Below, in pieces: positions 27,231 to 35,612 of a stretch of DNA of 64,000 bases (positions are counted from its first letter, which is position 1; the number at the start of each line of letters is the position of its first letter). Location of the stretch: NCBI RefSeq assembly GCF_014252375.1, contig NZ_CP059221.1:1-64000 (forward strand), in the 5' to 3' direction. Origin of the DNA: Blattabacterium cuenoti (GTDB lineage: Bacteria > Bacteroidota > Bacteroidia > Flavobacteriales > Blattabacteriaceae). Made by a program: the position numbers and the translations under genes. Under the pieces are notes generated by a model. It searched no databases, was not told where the DNA came from, and saw only the letters and a program-made list of their open reading frames with translations.

Positions 27231-28268
27231 ATTTGGAAAATATATTTTTTTATATTTAGAATAAGGGGCGATATTATTAGATGAAAACATATTATATTTA
27301 TATTTTAAAAATCCAGTAATAGCTATCATTGCACCGTTATCAGTTGCTAAACATTTTTTTGGAACAAATAAATCGCAATTATTTTTTTTTGCATAAATAG
27401 AAAAATTATTTATAATTTCTTTATTAGAAGATACACCACCTGATAAAATTATCTTATTTATATTAGTTTTTAATACAGCCATATTTATTTTTTCTATAAG
27501 TATATCTGATATAGATTTTTGTATAGAAGCACATATATCATATATGTTTTTTTTAATAAAAAATGGTTCTTTTTTTGTTTTTTCTTCAATAAATTTTAAT
27601 ATATGAGTTTTAAATCCACTAAAACTAAAATCTAATCCTTTTATTAAAGGCTTTGGAAAAGTAAATTTTTTATTATTTCCATATTTAGAATACATTTCTA
27701 TAGTTTCACCACCTGGATAACTAAATCCAATTTTTCTTGCTATTTTATCAATAGTTTCTCCTAATGCATCATCTAAAGTTGATCCTAATACTTTCATTTT
27801 AAAAAATCCATCTACTTTTATAATTTGTGTATGTCCTCCACTTATTACCAAACTTAAAAATGGAAATTTTGGAAAACTATTATTAAAGTTTGCATTTTTA
27901 ATAAAATGTACAAGTATATGTGCCTGTATATGGTCTACTGGAATAATAGGTATATCTAATCCCATTGCTAATGATTTTGAAAATGAATAGCCTACTAAAA
28001 TAGAATTAATTAATCCTGGACCTATTGTACACGATACAACATCAATATCATTTTGTTTTATTTTTGCTGTAGAAATAGATTTATTAACTGCTTCTAATAA
28101 TTCCTCATCATGTAATCTAGCAGATAGTTCAGGAACTACACCTCCGTATTTTTTATGAACATGTTGATGTATTACAATATTAGATAATATTTCATTACAT
28201 CTCATAATAGAGACTGCTGTATCATCACATGATGATTCAATTCCAATAACAATAATTTTTTTTTTCAA
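27216..28268 (-). CDS. tsaD: tRNA threonylcarbamoyladenosine transferase TsaD
   Basis: Transfers threonylcarbamoyl to A37 of ANN-decoding tRNAs, with TsaB and TsaE. The 350-residue ASKHA-fold protein opens MKKKIIVIGIESSCDDTAVS from a TTG start at 28268, the only start compatible with the conserved N-terminus. Visible motifs include GGVVPELSARLHDEEL near 41-56, the metal-binding pair in VDHIQAHI near 115-122, LVISGGHTQI near 141-150, and SGGVSSNKE near 276-284. Length is normal. It converges on gcvP and is divergent from the tRNA cluster, across a 159-bp spacer (28269-28427) in which I see only a possible promoter. Confidence 0.96.
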   Translation of the reverse strand: MKKKIIVIGIESSCDDTAVSIMRCNEILSNIVIHQHVHKKYGGVVPELSARLHDEELLEAVNKSISTAKIKQNDIDVVSCTIGPGLINSILVGYSFSKSLAMGLDIPIIPVDHIQAHILVHFIKNANFNNSFPKFPFLSLVISGGHTQIIKVDGFFKMKVLGSTLDDALGETIDKIARKIGFSYPGGETIEMYSKYGNNKKFTFPKPLIKGLDFSFSGFKTHILKFIEEKTKKEPFFIKKNIYDICASIQKSISDILIEKINMAVLKTNINKIILSGGVSSNKEIINNFSIYAKKNNCDLFVPKKCLATDNGAMIAITGFLKYKYNMFSSNNIAPYSKYKKIYFPNLTTV

Positions 28269-28416
28269 AAAAATAAAATATAATATTCTTTAATAAAGAA
28301 AAAAAAATCAGAAAGAAATAAAAATAAATTCATAATGTATCAATATAAATAAAATTTTTTTATAAAAAATAGATATTAAGATTTTAAATAAACAAATAAA
28401 GTAATTAACTTAGTTT

Positions 28417-28423
28417 TATATTG
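28417..28423 (+). promoter_or_regulatory. Candidate promoter element for the tRNA cluster
   Basis: TATATTG, close to TAnnTTTG, ends 5 bp before the first base of tRNA-Ser, the spacing expected between a Bacteroidota -7 element and the start of transcription. No -33 TTG is evident. Confidence 0.33.
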
Positions 28424-28427
28424 GAAG

Positions 28428-28513
28428 GGAGAATTGCCGGAGTGGTTAACGGAACAGTTTGCTAAACTGTCGATATATAAAATATCACGTGGGTTCGAAT
28501 CCCACATTCTCCG
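28428..28513 (+). tRNA. tRNA-Ser (anticodon GCU)
   Basis: Acceptor stem GGAGAAT pairs with ATTCTCC, discriminator G at 28513. The anticodon stem-loop is ACAGT-TTGCTAA-ACTGT, giving anticodon GCU. A long variable arm and T arm GTGGGTTCGAATCCCAC are present, as expected for class II tRNA-Ser. CCA is not encoded. First of three closely spaced tRNAs. Confidence 0.95.
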
Positions 28514-28517
28514 TCAA

Positions 28518-28592
28518 CGGGGTATAGCGTAGTTTGGTTATCGCGCCTGGTTTGGGACCAGGAGGTCGTAGGTTCAAATCCTGCTACCCCGA
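28518..28592 (+). tRNA. tRNA-Pro (anticodon UGG)
   Basis: Acceptor stem CGGGGTA pairs with TACCCCG, discriminator A. The anticodon stem-loop is CCTGG-TTTGGGA-CCAGG, giving UGG. The T loop is GGTTCAAATCC. CCA is not encoded. It begins 5 bases after tRNA-Ser, so the cluster is almost certainly one transcript. Confidence 0.95.
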
Positions 28593-28600
28593 TATTATTA

Positions 28601-28674
28601 GGTCACGTAGCTCAAATGGATAGAGCAACTGCCTTCTAAGCAGTAGGTTACAGGTTCGAATCCTGTCGTGATCA
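28601..28674 (+). tRNA. tRNA-Arg (anticodon UCU)
   Basis: Acceptor stem GGTCACG pairs with CGTGATC, with one G-U pair; discriminator A. The anticodon stem-loop is ACTGC-CTTCTAA-GCAGT, giving UCU, which reads AGA/AGG, the main Arg codons in this AT-rich genome. The T arm is ACAGGTTCGAATCCTGT. It ends four bases before the end of convergent clpP. Confidence 0.95.
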
Positions 28675-28678
28675 TTAT

Positions 28679-29362
28679 TTATTTTTTTTTTCCAATTAAT
28701 ATCTCATCTATCATTCCGTATTCTTTTGCTTCTAAAGAATTCATCCAATGATCTCTATCTGAATCTTTTTCTATTTTTTCAATTGGTAAACCTGAATGAT
28801 TAGATATTATTTCATAAAGTTCTTTTTTTAATTTTAATATTTCACGAAATGAAATTTCAATATCTGAAACTTGCCCATGTGTACCACCTATAGGTTGATG
28901 AATCATAATTCTAGAATGTTTTAATGAAGATCTTTTTTTTTTTGCTCCAGAGCATAATAATACAGCAGACATAGATGCTGCTATACCAGTACAAATTGTT
29001 GATACATCTGGACTAACAATTTGCATTGTATCATAAATACCTAGTCCTGCATGTACTTCTCCTCCGGGAGAATTAATATAAATTTGAATATCTTTTTTAG
29101 AATCTATAGATTGTAAAAATAATAATTGAGCTTGTATTATGTTGGCTATTTGATCTTCTATTGGAGTACCTAAAAATATAATACGATCCATCATCAAACG
29201 AGAGAAAACATCCATTTGTGCAACATTTAATTTTCTTTCTTCAACAATATAAGGAGTTGTTAACTTTAAATATTCATTTATTTTTAAACCACTAATTTTC
29301 CTATGTTTTGTAGCGTATTTTATAAATTCTTTTGAATCTTTTTTATAATTAATTGTATCCAT
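28679..29362 (-). CDS. clpP: ATP-dependent Clp protease proteolytic subunit
   Basis: Serine protease barrel that degrades unfolded and tagged proteins delivered by Clp ATPases. The 227-residue protein has an N-terminal extension of about 28 residues before the conserved TPYIVEER start. The catalytic Ser lies in CTGIAASMSAVLL near 122-134 and the catalytic His in SRIMIHQPIGG near 149-159. The substrate-channel segment INSPGGEVHAGLGIYDTM near 93-110 is also intact. Its likely ATPase partner here is the ClpC-like protein at 50099-52213. It stands alone on the minus strand next to the tRNA cluster. Confidence 0.96.
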   Translation of the reverse strand: MDTINYKKDSKEFIKYATKHRKISGLKINEYLKLTTPYIVEERKLNVAQMDVFSRLMMDRIIFLGTPIEDQIANIIQAQLLFLQSIDSKKDIQIYINSPGGEVHAGLGIYDTMQIVSPDVSTICTGIAASMSAVLLCSGAKKKRSSLKHSRIMIHQPIGGTHGQVSDIEISFREILKLKKELYEIISNHSGLPIEKIEKDSDRDHWMNSLEAKEYGMIDEILIGKKK

Positions 29363-29452
29363 ATTAATAAAAATTTTTCATAAAGTTACTTAATAATTAG
29401 TCTTTTTTATGTATGTACTAAAAGACGTATAAAATTAAAAATAAATTAAAAA

Positions 29453-30916
29453 TTGTATAAAAAATTAGTATTACAAACGTTTATATATTCTATAGGATTA
29501 ATTTTACCAAAGTTAGTAAACTACATTTTTATAAGGTTTTTTACTTTTTCGTTAAAAAGAGAAGAATTTTCTATTTATACAGATATGTATTCTATATCTT
29601 TTTTAATTATAGGATTTCTTTCATTTGGACTAGAAAATACTTATTTTAGATTTTTATATAAAAAAAATTATAATAAAAATATTGTTTTCTCTACTACTGT
29701 AATAATACAATTTTTTATTATTTCTATATTTTCTATTATATCAATAAACTTTTTAAAAAAATTAATAAATTTTACTGGATATTCAAATCATCCTGAATAT
29801 TTTATAATATTTTTTTTTATAATAGTATTTGATACTATATGTACATTACCTATGGCATGGTTACGAATTAATGAAAAACCTTTTATATATTCTATAATCA
29901 ATTTTGTTACTATGATTACACAATCATTGTTTACATTATATATGTTTTTTTGTTATAAAAATTATATTTTTATTTCAAAAAAAATTTATATAATAAGTAT
30001 ATATAATTTTATAAACACTATTACAAATAAAACAGGATACATATTTATATCTAATATGATTTCTTCTTTTGTTAATTTAATTTTAATAATACCTATTTTA
30101 ATAAAAAAAGTTAAAATTGTTAACTTTAGTAAATCTATTGCAAAAGAAATGATTAATTACAGTATTCCTATTATGTTAGGAACAATCTCTTTTTCTGTAA
30201 ATGAAAATTTAGATAAAATTTTAATTAAAAGATGGGTTTCAGATGAAATTAATGGTGCCTATTCTGCATGTTATAAAATAGCTTCTTTTATGAGTTTATA
30301 TATTAGAATATTTCGTTTAGGAATAGAACCATTTTTTTTTAAAAAATCCAATGAATATAACGCAAAATATTATTATGAAGATATTACTTATTTATTTATT
30401 TTATTTGGATTGATTTTTTATGTTATAATATGTGGAAATATACAGTTTGTTAAAGATTTTTTAATAAATAAAAAATATCATACTACAATTTCTATTATTC
30501 CAATAATAATGATAGGAAATTTATTCTTAGGAATATATACAAACATGTCAATTGTTTATAAAATTATGAATAAACCTTTTGTAGGAACTTATATCTCTTT
30601 AGTTGGAGTAATTGTTACATTATTATTTAGTATAATATTTATTATTTCTCCAAATAATAATTTTTTAATTCCTGCTTGGGGAACATTTATGTCTTATGGA
30701 TCTATGTTGTTAATTTTATTTTTTTGGAGTAAAAAAAATTATAAAAAATTTTGTAAAAATATAAAAAATATATTTATTCATTTTTTTATTGCAATTATAC
30801 TTGTATATATGATGAATATAAATAAAATATTAGAAATTAATTTCATAATACAATTTACATATTTGTTAATTGTTTTTTTACTAGAAAAAAAAAGACTGTA
30901 TAATTTAATTAAATAA
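29453..30916 (+). CDS. Polysaccharide/oligosaccharide flippase family membrane protein
   Basis: Integral membrane protein of the MATE-like polysaccharide exporter superfamily, which flips lipid-linked saccharides. The 487-residue protein shows about 12-14 hydrophobic helices and the family-like opening TFIYSIGLILPKLVNYIF near 9-26, plus a SIPIMLGTISFSVNENLDKILIKRW region near 233-257. The start is TTG at 29453. In Flavobacteriia this family often sits before dut and a sugar nucleotidyltransferase, as here. It could equally be a lipid II flippase of the MurJ class; no motif separates these. Confidence 0.8.
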   Translation: MYKKLVLQTFIYSIGLILPKLVNYIFIRFFTFSLKREEFSIYTDMYSISFLIIGFLSFGLENTYFRFLYKKNYNKNIVFSTTVIIQFFIISIFSIISINFLKKLINFTGYSNHPEYFIIFFFIIVFDTICTLPMAWLRINEKPFIYSIINFVTMITQSLFTLYMFFCYKNYIFISKKIYIISIYNFINTITNKTGYIFISNMISSFVNLILIIPILIKKVKIVNFSKSIAKEMINYSIPIMLGTISFSVNENLDKILIKRWVSDEINGAYSACYKIASFMSLYIRIFRLGIEPFFFKKSNEYNAKYYYEDITYLFILFGLIFYVIICGNIQFVKDFLINKKYHTTISIIPIIMIGNLFLGIYTNMSIVYKIMNKPFVGTYISLVGVIVTLLFSIIFIISPNNNFLIPAWGTFMSYGSMLLILFFWSKKNYKKFCKNIKNIFIHFFIAIILVYMMNINKILEINFIIQFTYLLIVFLLEKKRLYNLIK

Positions 30917-30919
30917 AAA

Positions 30920-31288
30920 ATGAATAATATTTTATTATTAAAAGATTATTTTCCAAAAAATATTTATAATAATAACTTAATATCACTAAATTCATTAGAT
31001 AGAAAATTAATATCTACTGGTTATTGTATTTCATTAAAAACTTATAAAAAATGTTATTTTTTCATAAAAAAAATATTTATAAATGCTTTTTGTTTTATTC
31101 ACATAACAAAATGTATGGAAATTAAAATAATTATGATTAATATTTCTTATGAAAAAATTTTTATTTATCCTAAAAATAAAATAGGAATAATAGATTTTTT
31201 TTCAAAAAATAATATTACTTGGAAATATTCATCAACTCTTAATTATAGTAAAAGAGGTAAAAAATGTTTTGGAAGTACTGGAATATAA
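30920..31288 (+). pseudogene. dut: Degenerate dUTPase (dut-like), probably inactive
   Basis: dUTPases hydrolyse dUTP to dUMP and keep uracil out of DNA. This 122-residue frame is open but short (family about 145). Recognisable parts are a strand LISLNSLDRKLISTGYCISL near 21-40 that aligns with the family's L.PLERALVKTGLFIEL, a later stretch MEIKIIMINISYEKIFIYPKNKIG (65-88) matching the core strands, and the C-terminal motif V ending CFGSTG. The AGMDLRA motif I, the RSGLA motif II and the substrate/catalytic NxPGTIDxDYRG motif III are not visible. Context supports the identity, since dut lies between the flippase and nucleotidyltransferase in relatives. Catalytic activity is doubtful; a repurposed protein cannot be excluded. 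Confidence 0.65.
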
Positions 31289-31301
31289 TAAATTAATAAT
31301 A

Positions 31302-32333
31302 ATGAAAATTTTAATCCCAATCGCAGGAAAAGGTATGCGTCTTTATCCACATACTTTATGTATTCCTAAAGCTTTTTTTTCTATTGCTGGAAAATCAATT
31401 TTAAAAAGATTATTAGACGAATTATTTGAATTAATTAAATATTTTTCAGTTAAAGAAATAATATTTGTAATACGTCCTAATGAACAAAAAAATGAAATAG
31501 AAGAAAAATTAAAAAAACTTACTTATGATATAGGAATATCTTATACTATTTATTATCAAGAAATACCACTTGGTACTGCAGATGCAATTTTGAAAGCAAA
31601 AGAATCTCTAATTGGACCAATAATTATTGTATTTTCTGATTCATTGTTTAATAAAATTTCTATTAAAGGAAAAATAAAAAAATATTCTGAAAATATTATA
31701 TGGACAAAAAAAGTATCAAATCCTAGTTCTTTTGGTGTTGTTAATTGTAATAATTCTGGTAAAATTTTAAATTTTATAGAAAAACCAAATTATTTTATAT
31801 CAGACTTAGCTATTGTCGGTTTGTATTATTTTAATAATGGATTAACTCTAAAAAAAGAATTGCAATATTTAATAGATAATGATATAAAAAATAATAAAGA
31901 ATATCAATTAACATCTGTATTAGAAAATATGAGAAAAAAAGGAGAAACATTTATAAGTCATACAGTTAAAGATTGGATGGATTTTGGAGATAAAAGAAAT
32001 ACTATTTGTTCAAATTCAAAAATTTTATCTATGGAATATAAAAATAATTCAAAATTAATTCATAAAAATACCATAATTAAAAATAGTATTATTTTAAATC
32101 CATGTTACATAGAAAAAAATTCTATAATAGAAAATAGTATAATAGGTCCATATGTTTCCATAGGAAAATTTACAGAAATAAAAAATACTAGAATTAAAAG
32201 ATCTTTAATTCAAAATAATACAAAAATAGTATATTCTAATTTAAAAAATAGTATAATAGGAAATTATGTAAATTATAAAGAATCAGAGAAAGAAGTAAAT
32301 ATAGGAGATTATTCTAATATAAATAATTCATAA
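31302..32333 (+). CDS. Sugar-1-phosphate nucleotidyltransferase family protein
   Basis: Likely makes a nucleotide-activated sugar for envelope polysaccharide. The 343-residue protein begins MKILIPIAGKGMRLYPHT, the family's phosphate-binding GxGxRL loop, followed by the catalytic lysine in IPKAFFSIAGK. An IIVFSDSLFNK segment near 105-115 is in the position of the usual Asp metal site, and FGVVN near 140 follows. The C-terminal part (about 245-343) is a hexapeptide-like left-handed helix with repeats such as NSIIENSIIGPYVSIG. A TTG at 31269 would add 11 residues overlapping dut, but the ATG at 31302 matches the conserved start. The sugar is not determinable. Confidence 0.88.
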   Translation: MKILIPIAGKGMRLYPHTLCIPKAFFSIAGKSILKRLLDELFELIKYFSVKEIIFVIRPNEQKNEIEEKLKKLTYDIGISYTIYYQEIPLGTADAILKAKESLIGPIIIVFSDSLFNKISIKGKIKKYSENIIWTKKVSNPSSFGVVNCNNSGKILNFIEKPNYFISDLAIVGLYYFNNGLTLKKELQYLIDNDIKNNKEYQLTSVLENMRKKGETFISHTVKDWMDFGDKRNTICSNSKILSMEYKNNSKLIHKNTIIKNSIILNPCYIEKNSIIENSIIGPYVSIGKFTEIKNTRIKRSLIQNNTKIVYSNLKNSIIGNYVNYKESEKEVNIGDYSNINNS

Positions 32334-32365
32334 TTTTTTATTATATTTAATAAATTATAATAAAC

Positions 32366-32569
32366 ATGGGTTTTATATTTAATTTTCTTATATTACTTGG
32401 AACATTTGGAACCACAGAAATAGTGGTGATAGTTATTCTTGCACTCTTACTTTTTGGTGGAAAAAAAATTCCGGAATTAATGAGAGGTTTGGGAACAGGA
32501 CTAAAAGAATTCAAAAAGGCTTCAGAATCTGATAATGATTCTGATTCTAATTCTGATTCAAAAAAATAG
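32366..32569 (+). CDS. tatA: Sec-independent protein translocase subunit TatA/E
   Basis: Pore-forming subunit of the twin-arginine translocase. The 67-residue protein has a short N-terminus with [21 protein letters not shown] (11-31), where the transmembrane helix ends in the family's FG motif, then an amphipathic helix [20 protein letters not shown] (32-51) and a charged serine/aspartate tail. Size and architecture are classic TatA. TatC is not in this window. A clear Tat substrate candidate here is ActB at 58648, which carries an SRRDFLK signal. Confidence 0.94.
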   Translation: MGFIFNFLILLGTFGTTEIVVIVILALLLFGGKKIPELMRGLGTGLKEFKKASESDNDSDSNSDSKK

Positions 32570-32675
32570 TTAATTTAATAATATATATTCTTTTTATATT
32601 TCGGCATTTATAATATTTTTTTCATTTATAAAAAATTTTTCAATTCATACTGAAAAACTGAAAAAAAATTAATGA

Positions 32676-33800
32676 ATGACGAAAACGAAAAGTATTATAT
32701 TTTTCTTATTTATTATAAAAAGTTTAATTATTAATTTAAACCTTAAGTTATTTAATTATAACTATAAAAAATCTATTTCAGATGATAAAAAAAATACAAT
32801 AGATACGAATAAAAATTGTTTTCTTTATAAAAAAATATATGAAAAATGTACAAAAGGAGGAATGTGGTTATTACCATTTGGTAATAAATTTTTTTTTAAA
32901 AAAAAACAAATTGAAAAAAATATCATTGATTATTCATTATATAATTCATCAAAAAATAAAAATATTGATTACTTAAGTAAAAATGAATTAAAATTAAGAT
33001 TAAAAAAAATCAATAAAAAATCCCAAATAAAAATTATAAAATATAATAATATAGTATATAAAACTGTATTAAAATATTTACGAGCAGGTAAATATATAGG
33101 AAAAATAATATCATTATCAAATTATTATTTTCCAATGTTTGAAGAAAAACTAGAAAAATATGGAATTCCTATAGAATTAAAATATTTGGCAATTGTAGAA
33201 TCAAGTTTAAATCCTATTATAATATCTAATTCAGGAGCAAAAGGAATATGGCAATTTATGCCTAAAACTGGAAAATCATATAATTTACATACAAAAAATG
33301 TTTATGATGAAAGAAACGATCCAGTTAAATCTACCGAAGCTGCCTGTCGTTATTTAAAATATCTGTATATGAATATAGGTAATTGGGAACTATCATTAGC
33401 TGCATATAACTCTGGACCAAATATTGTAAATAAAATTTTGAAACGTGGTAAAAACAAAAAAAATTTTTGGAAATTATGGATATCATTTCCTAATGAAACA
33501 AAAAATTATGTACCTAAATTTATTGCAGTAAATTACATAATGAATTATTATAAAAAACATAATATATCTTCATATATTCACTTTCCAAAATATAGTATTA
33601 GAGATACTATACTAATACCTGTAAGAAAAAAAACACGTTTGATTTTTGTTTCCGACATACTTAATATTCCAATTCATGAACTAGTTTTATTAAATCCTAA
33701 ATATTCAAAAGGAGTTTCAAAAAAAAATAATTTATTATTAAGAATACCCAGAAATAAAATTTTTTTATTAAAATATAGAAGTATTATTCGTGAGGATTAA
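32676..33800 (+). CDS. Membrane-bound lytic transglycosylase (SLT domain, MltD-like)
   Basis: Cleaves peptidoglycan glycan strands during wall turnover. The 374-residue protein has an N-terminal hydrophobic segment (about 6-24) and a lytic transglycosylase SLT domain at about 155-265. The catalytic Glu lies in [11 protein letters not shown] near 169-179; [14 protein letters not shown] near 187-200 and [12 protein letters not shown] near 244-255 are also conserved. The C-terminal part (about 300-374) resembles one LysM-like repeat, fewer than usual, so the binding region has shrunk. Two ATGs lie at 32672 and 32676; only the second is in frame. Confidence 0.9.
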   Translation: MTKTKSIIFFLFIIKSLIINLNLKLFNYNYKKSISDDKKNTIDTNKNCFLYKKIYEKCTKGGMWLLPFGNKFFFKKKQIEKNIIDYSLYNSSKNKNIDYLSKNELKLRLKKINKKSQIKIIKYNNIVYKTVLKYLRAGKYIGKIISLSNYYFPMFEEKLEKYGIPIELKYLAIVESSLNPIIISNSGAKGIWQFMPKTGKSYNLHTKNVYDERNDPVKSTEAACRYLKYLYMNIGNWELSLAAYNSGPNIVNKILKRGKNKKNFWKLWISFPNETKNYVPKFIAVNYIMNYYKKHNISSYIHFPKYSIRDTILIPVRKKTRLIFVSDILNIPIHELVLLNPKYSKGVSKKNNLLLRIPRNKIFLLKYRSIIRED

Positions 33801-33840
33801 TTTTTTCAATATATTAAGTAAATATTTTTTTAATTACTTT

Positions 33841-34827
33841 ATGAAAGAAAAAGTTGAACAAAAAAAAAAATTTTTAGAATCTATTTTGGATAAAATGGAT
33901 AAAATGTATGGAAAAGGAACAGTTATGCGTATGGGTGAATCTGGCTTAAAAAATTTAGAAACTGTATCATCTGGATCAATTAGTGTAGATATAGCTTTAG
34001 GAATAAAAGGATTTCCAAAAGGTCGTATTATTGAAATATTTGGTCCAGAATCATCTGGAAAAACTACTTTAGCTCTTCATGCCATAAATCAATCTCAAAA
34101 GTTAGGTGGATATGCCAGTTTTATTGATGCAGAACACGCTTTTGACTGTTTTTATGCTGAAAAAATAGGAATTAATACAAAAGAATTAATTATTTCCCAA
34201 CCAGATAATGGAGAACAAGCATTAGAAATAGTAGATAATTTAATAAAATCTGGGGTAATAGACATTGTAGTAGTAGATTCTGTAGCGGCATTAACACCTA
34301 AAAGTGAAATAGAAGGAGAGATGGGGGATTCAAAAATAGGATTACAAGCAAGATTAATGTCACAAGCATTGAGAAAATTAACATCTAGTATAGGTAAATC
34401 TAAAAGTATATTAATATTTATTAATCAATTGAGAGAAAAAATAGGAACATATGGTAATCCTGAAGTTACTACTGGTGGAAATGCATTAAAATTCTATTCT
34501 TCTATAAGAATAGATATAAGAAGAGGAGCACCAATAAAAATAGATGATAAAATAATAGGAAATAGAACTAAAGTAAAAATAGTAAAAAATAAGCTATCTC
34601 CACCCTTTAAAATAGCTGAATTTGATATTGTATATGGAGAAGGAATTTCAAAAACAGGAGAAATTTTAGATTTAGGAGTTAATTTAGGGATAATAAAGAA
34701 AAGTGGATCTTGGTTTAAATATAAAGATTTATCCTTAGGTCAAGGAAGAGATTCTGCTAAAGAATTTTTAAAAGAAAAAAATAATATTATTAATGAAATA
34801 CAAAGAAATATAATAAATAAATATTAG
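33841..34827 (+). CDS. recA: Recombinase RecA
   Basis: Forms filaments on single-stranded DNA and catalyses strand exchange. Using the ATG at 33841 the protein has 328 residues and begins [33 protein letters not shown]-like, matching Bacteroidota RecA. An in-frame GTG at 33790 would add 17 residues overlapping the transglycosylase gene and unlike the family, so I reject it. Walker A GPESSGKT is at 68-75; the [10 protein letters not shown] Walker B, the [19 protein letters not shown] loop region and INQLREKIG follow. The acidic C-terminal tail of E. coli RecA is absent. Motifs are intact, in contrast with the eroded repair and replication genes near 49-53 kb. Confidence 0.96.
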   Translation: MKEKVEQKKKFLESILDKMDKMYGKGTVMRMGESGLKNLETVSSGSISVDIALGIKGFPKGRIIEIFGPESSGKTTLALHAINQSQKLGGYASFIDAEHAFDCFYAEKIGINTKELIISQPDNGEQALEIVDNLIKSGVIDIVVVDSVAALTPKSEIEGEMGDSKIGLQARLMSQALRKLTSSIGKSKSILIFINQLREKIGTYGNPEVTTGGNALKFYSSIRIDIRRGAPIKIDDKIIGNRTKVKIVKNKLSPPFKIAEFDIVYGEGISKTGEILDLGVNLGIIKKSGSWFKYKDLSLGQGRDSAKEFLKEKNNIINEIQRNIINKY

Positions 34828-34833
34828 AATATT

Positions 34834-35598
34834 ATGAAAATTACTTTTTTAGGAACTGGAAATTCTCAAGGAATACCTATCATCGGTTCTAATAATCCTG
34901 TTTGTTTATCTAAAAATAAAAAGGATAAAAGATTAAGAAGTTCAGTATTAATAGAAATTAATTATCAACATTTTTTAATAGATTGTAGTCCTGATTTTAG
35001 ATATCAAATGTTAAAAAATAACTTTAATAAGTTAGATGCTGTTTTAATTACACATGAACATTATGATCATATAGGAGGAATAGAAGATATAAGACCTTTT
35101 AATTTTATAGAAAAAAAAATTAAACATATCCCAATTTATGGATTAAATAGAGTATTAAAAAATATAAAAAAAAGATTTTTTTACATATTTTCTTCAAAAA
35201 AAAAAAATATTTTAAAAATTTCATTTAACGAAATAAATAATTATAATAATTTTTTTTATATTTTAAACATAAAAATATATCCATTATTAATATGGCATGA
35301 ATGTCTATCCATTTTAGGATTTCGTATAAAAAATATTGCATATATAACAGACGCTAGTATTATACCAGATAAAACTATTGAAAAATTGAAAGGACTAGAT
35401 ATATTAATATTAAATATTTTAAGAAAAAAATCGTATAAAAATTTTTTTTCACTTTCAGAAACTTTAGATATTATTCGAATTATTAAACCTAAAAAAACAT
35501 ATATAACGCATATTAGTAATAAATTTGGATTTCATGAAAAAATAGAAAAAAATTTACCAAAAAATGTTTATTTAGCTTACGATGGTTTAGTTTTATAA
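34834..35598 (+). CDS. MBL-fold metallo-hydrolase (PhnP-like)
   Basis: Metallo-beta-lactamase-fold hydrolase, most like the PhnP/cyclic phosphodiesterase branch. The 254-residue protein begins MKITFLGTGNSQGIPIIG, then has the first conserved Asp region LIDCSPDFRYQML near 48-60 and the metal-binding motif THEHYDHIGGIED near 71-83. Later motifs include YITDASIIPDKT near 170-181, with the bridging Asp, and THISNKFGFHE near 229-239. The substrate is unknown. It is co-directional with recA, 6 bp downstream, and 14 bp before the cytochrome maturation gene. Confidence 0.87.
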   Translation: MKITFLGTGNSQGIPIIGSNNPVCLSKNKKDKRLRSSVLIEINYQHFLIDCSPDFRYQMLKNNFNKLDAVLITHEHYDHIGGIEDIRPFNFIEKKIKHIPIYGLNRVLKNIKKRFFYIFSSKKKNILKISFNEINNYNNFFYILNIKIYPLLIWHECLSILGFRIKNIAYITDASIIPDKTIEKLKGLDILILNILRKKSYKNFFSLSETLDIIRIIKPKKTYITHISNKFGFHEKIEKNLPKNVYLAYDGLVL

Positions 35599-35612
35599 AT
35601 ATTTAAATTATT

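Noticed and set aside
31269-31301. TTG-started extension of the nucleotidyltransferase
   Set aside because: Overlaps dut and precedes the conserved MKILIPIAGKG start at 31302.
33790-33840. GTG-started N-terminal extension of recA
   Set aside because: Overlaps the transglycosylase gene and encodes 17 residues unlike any RecA start; ATG 33841 fits the family.
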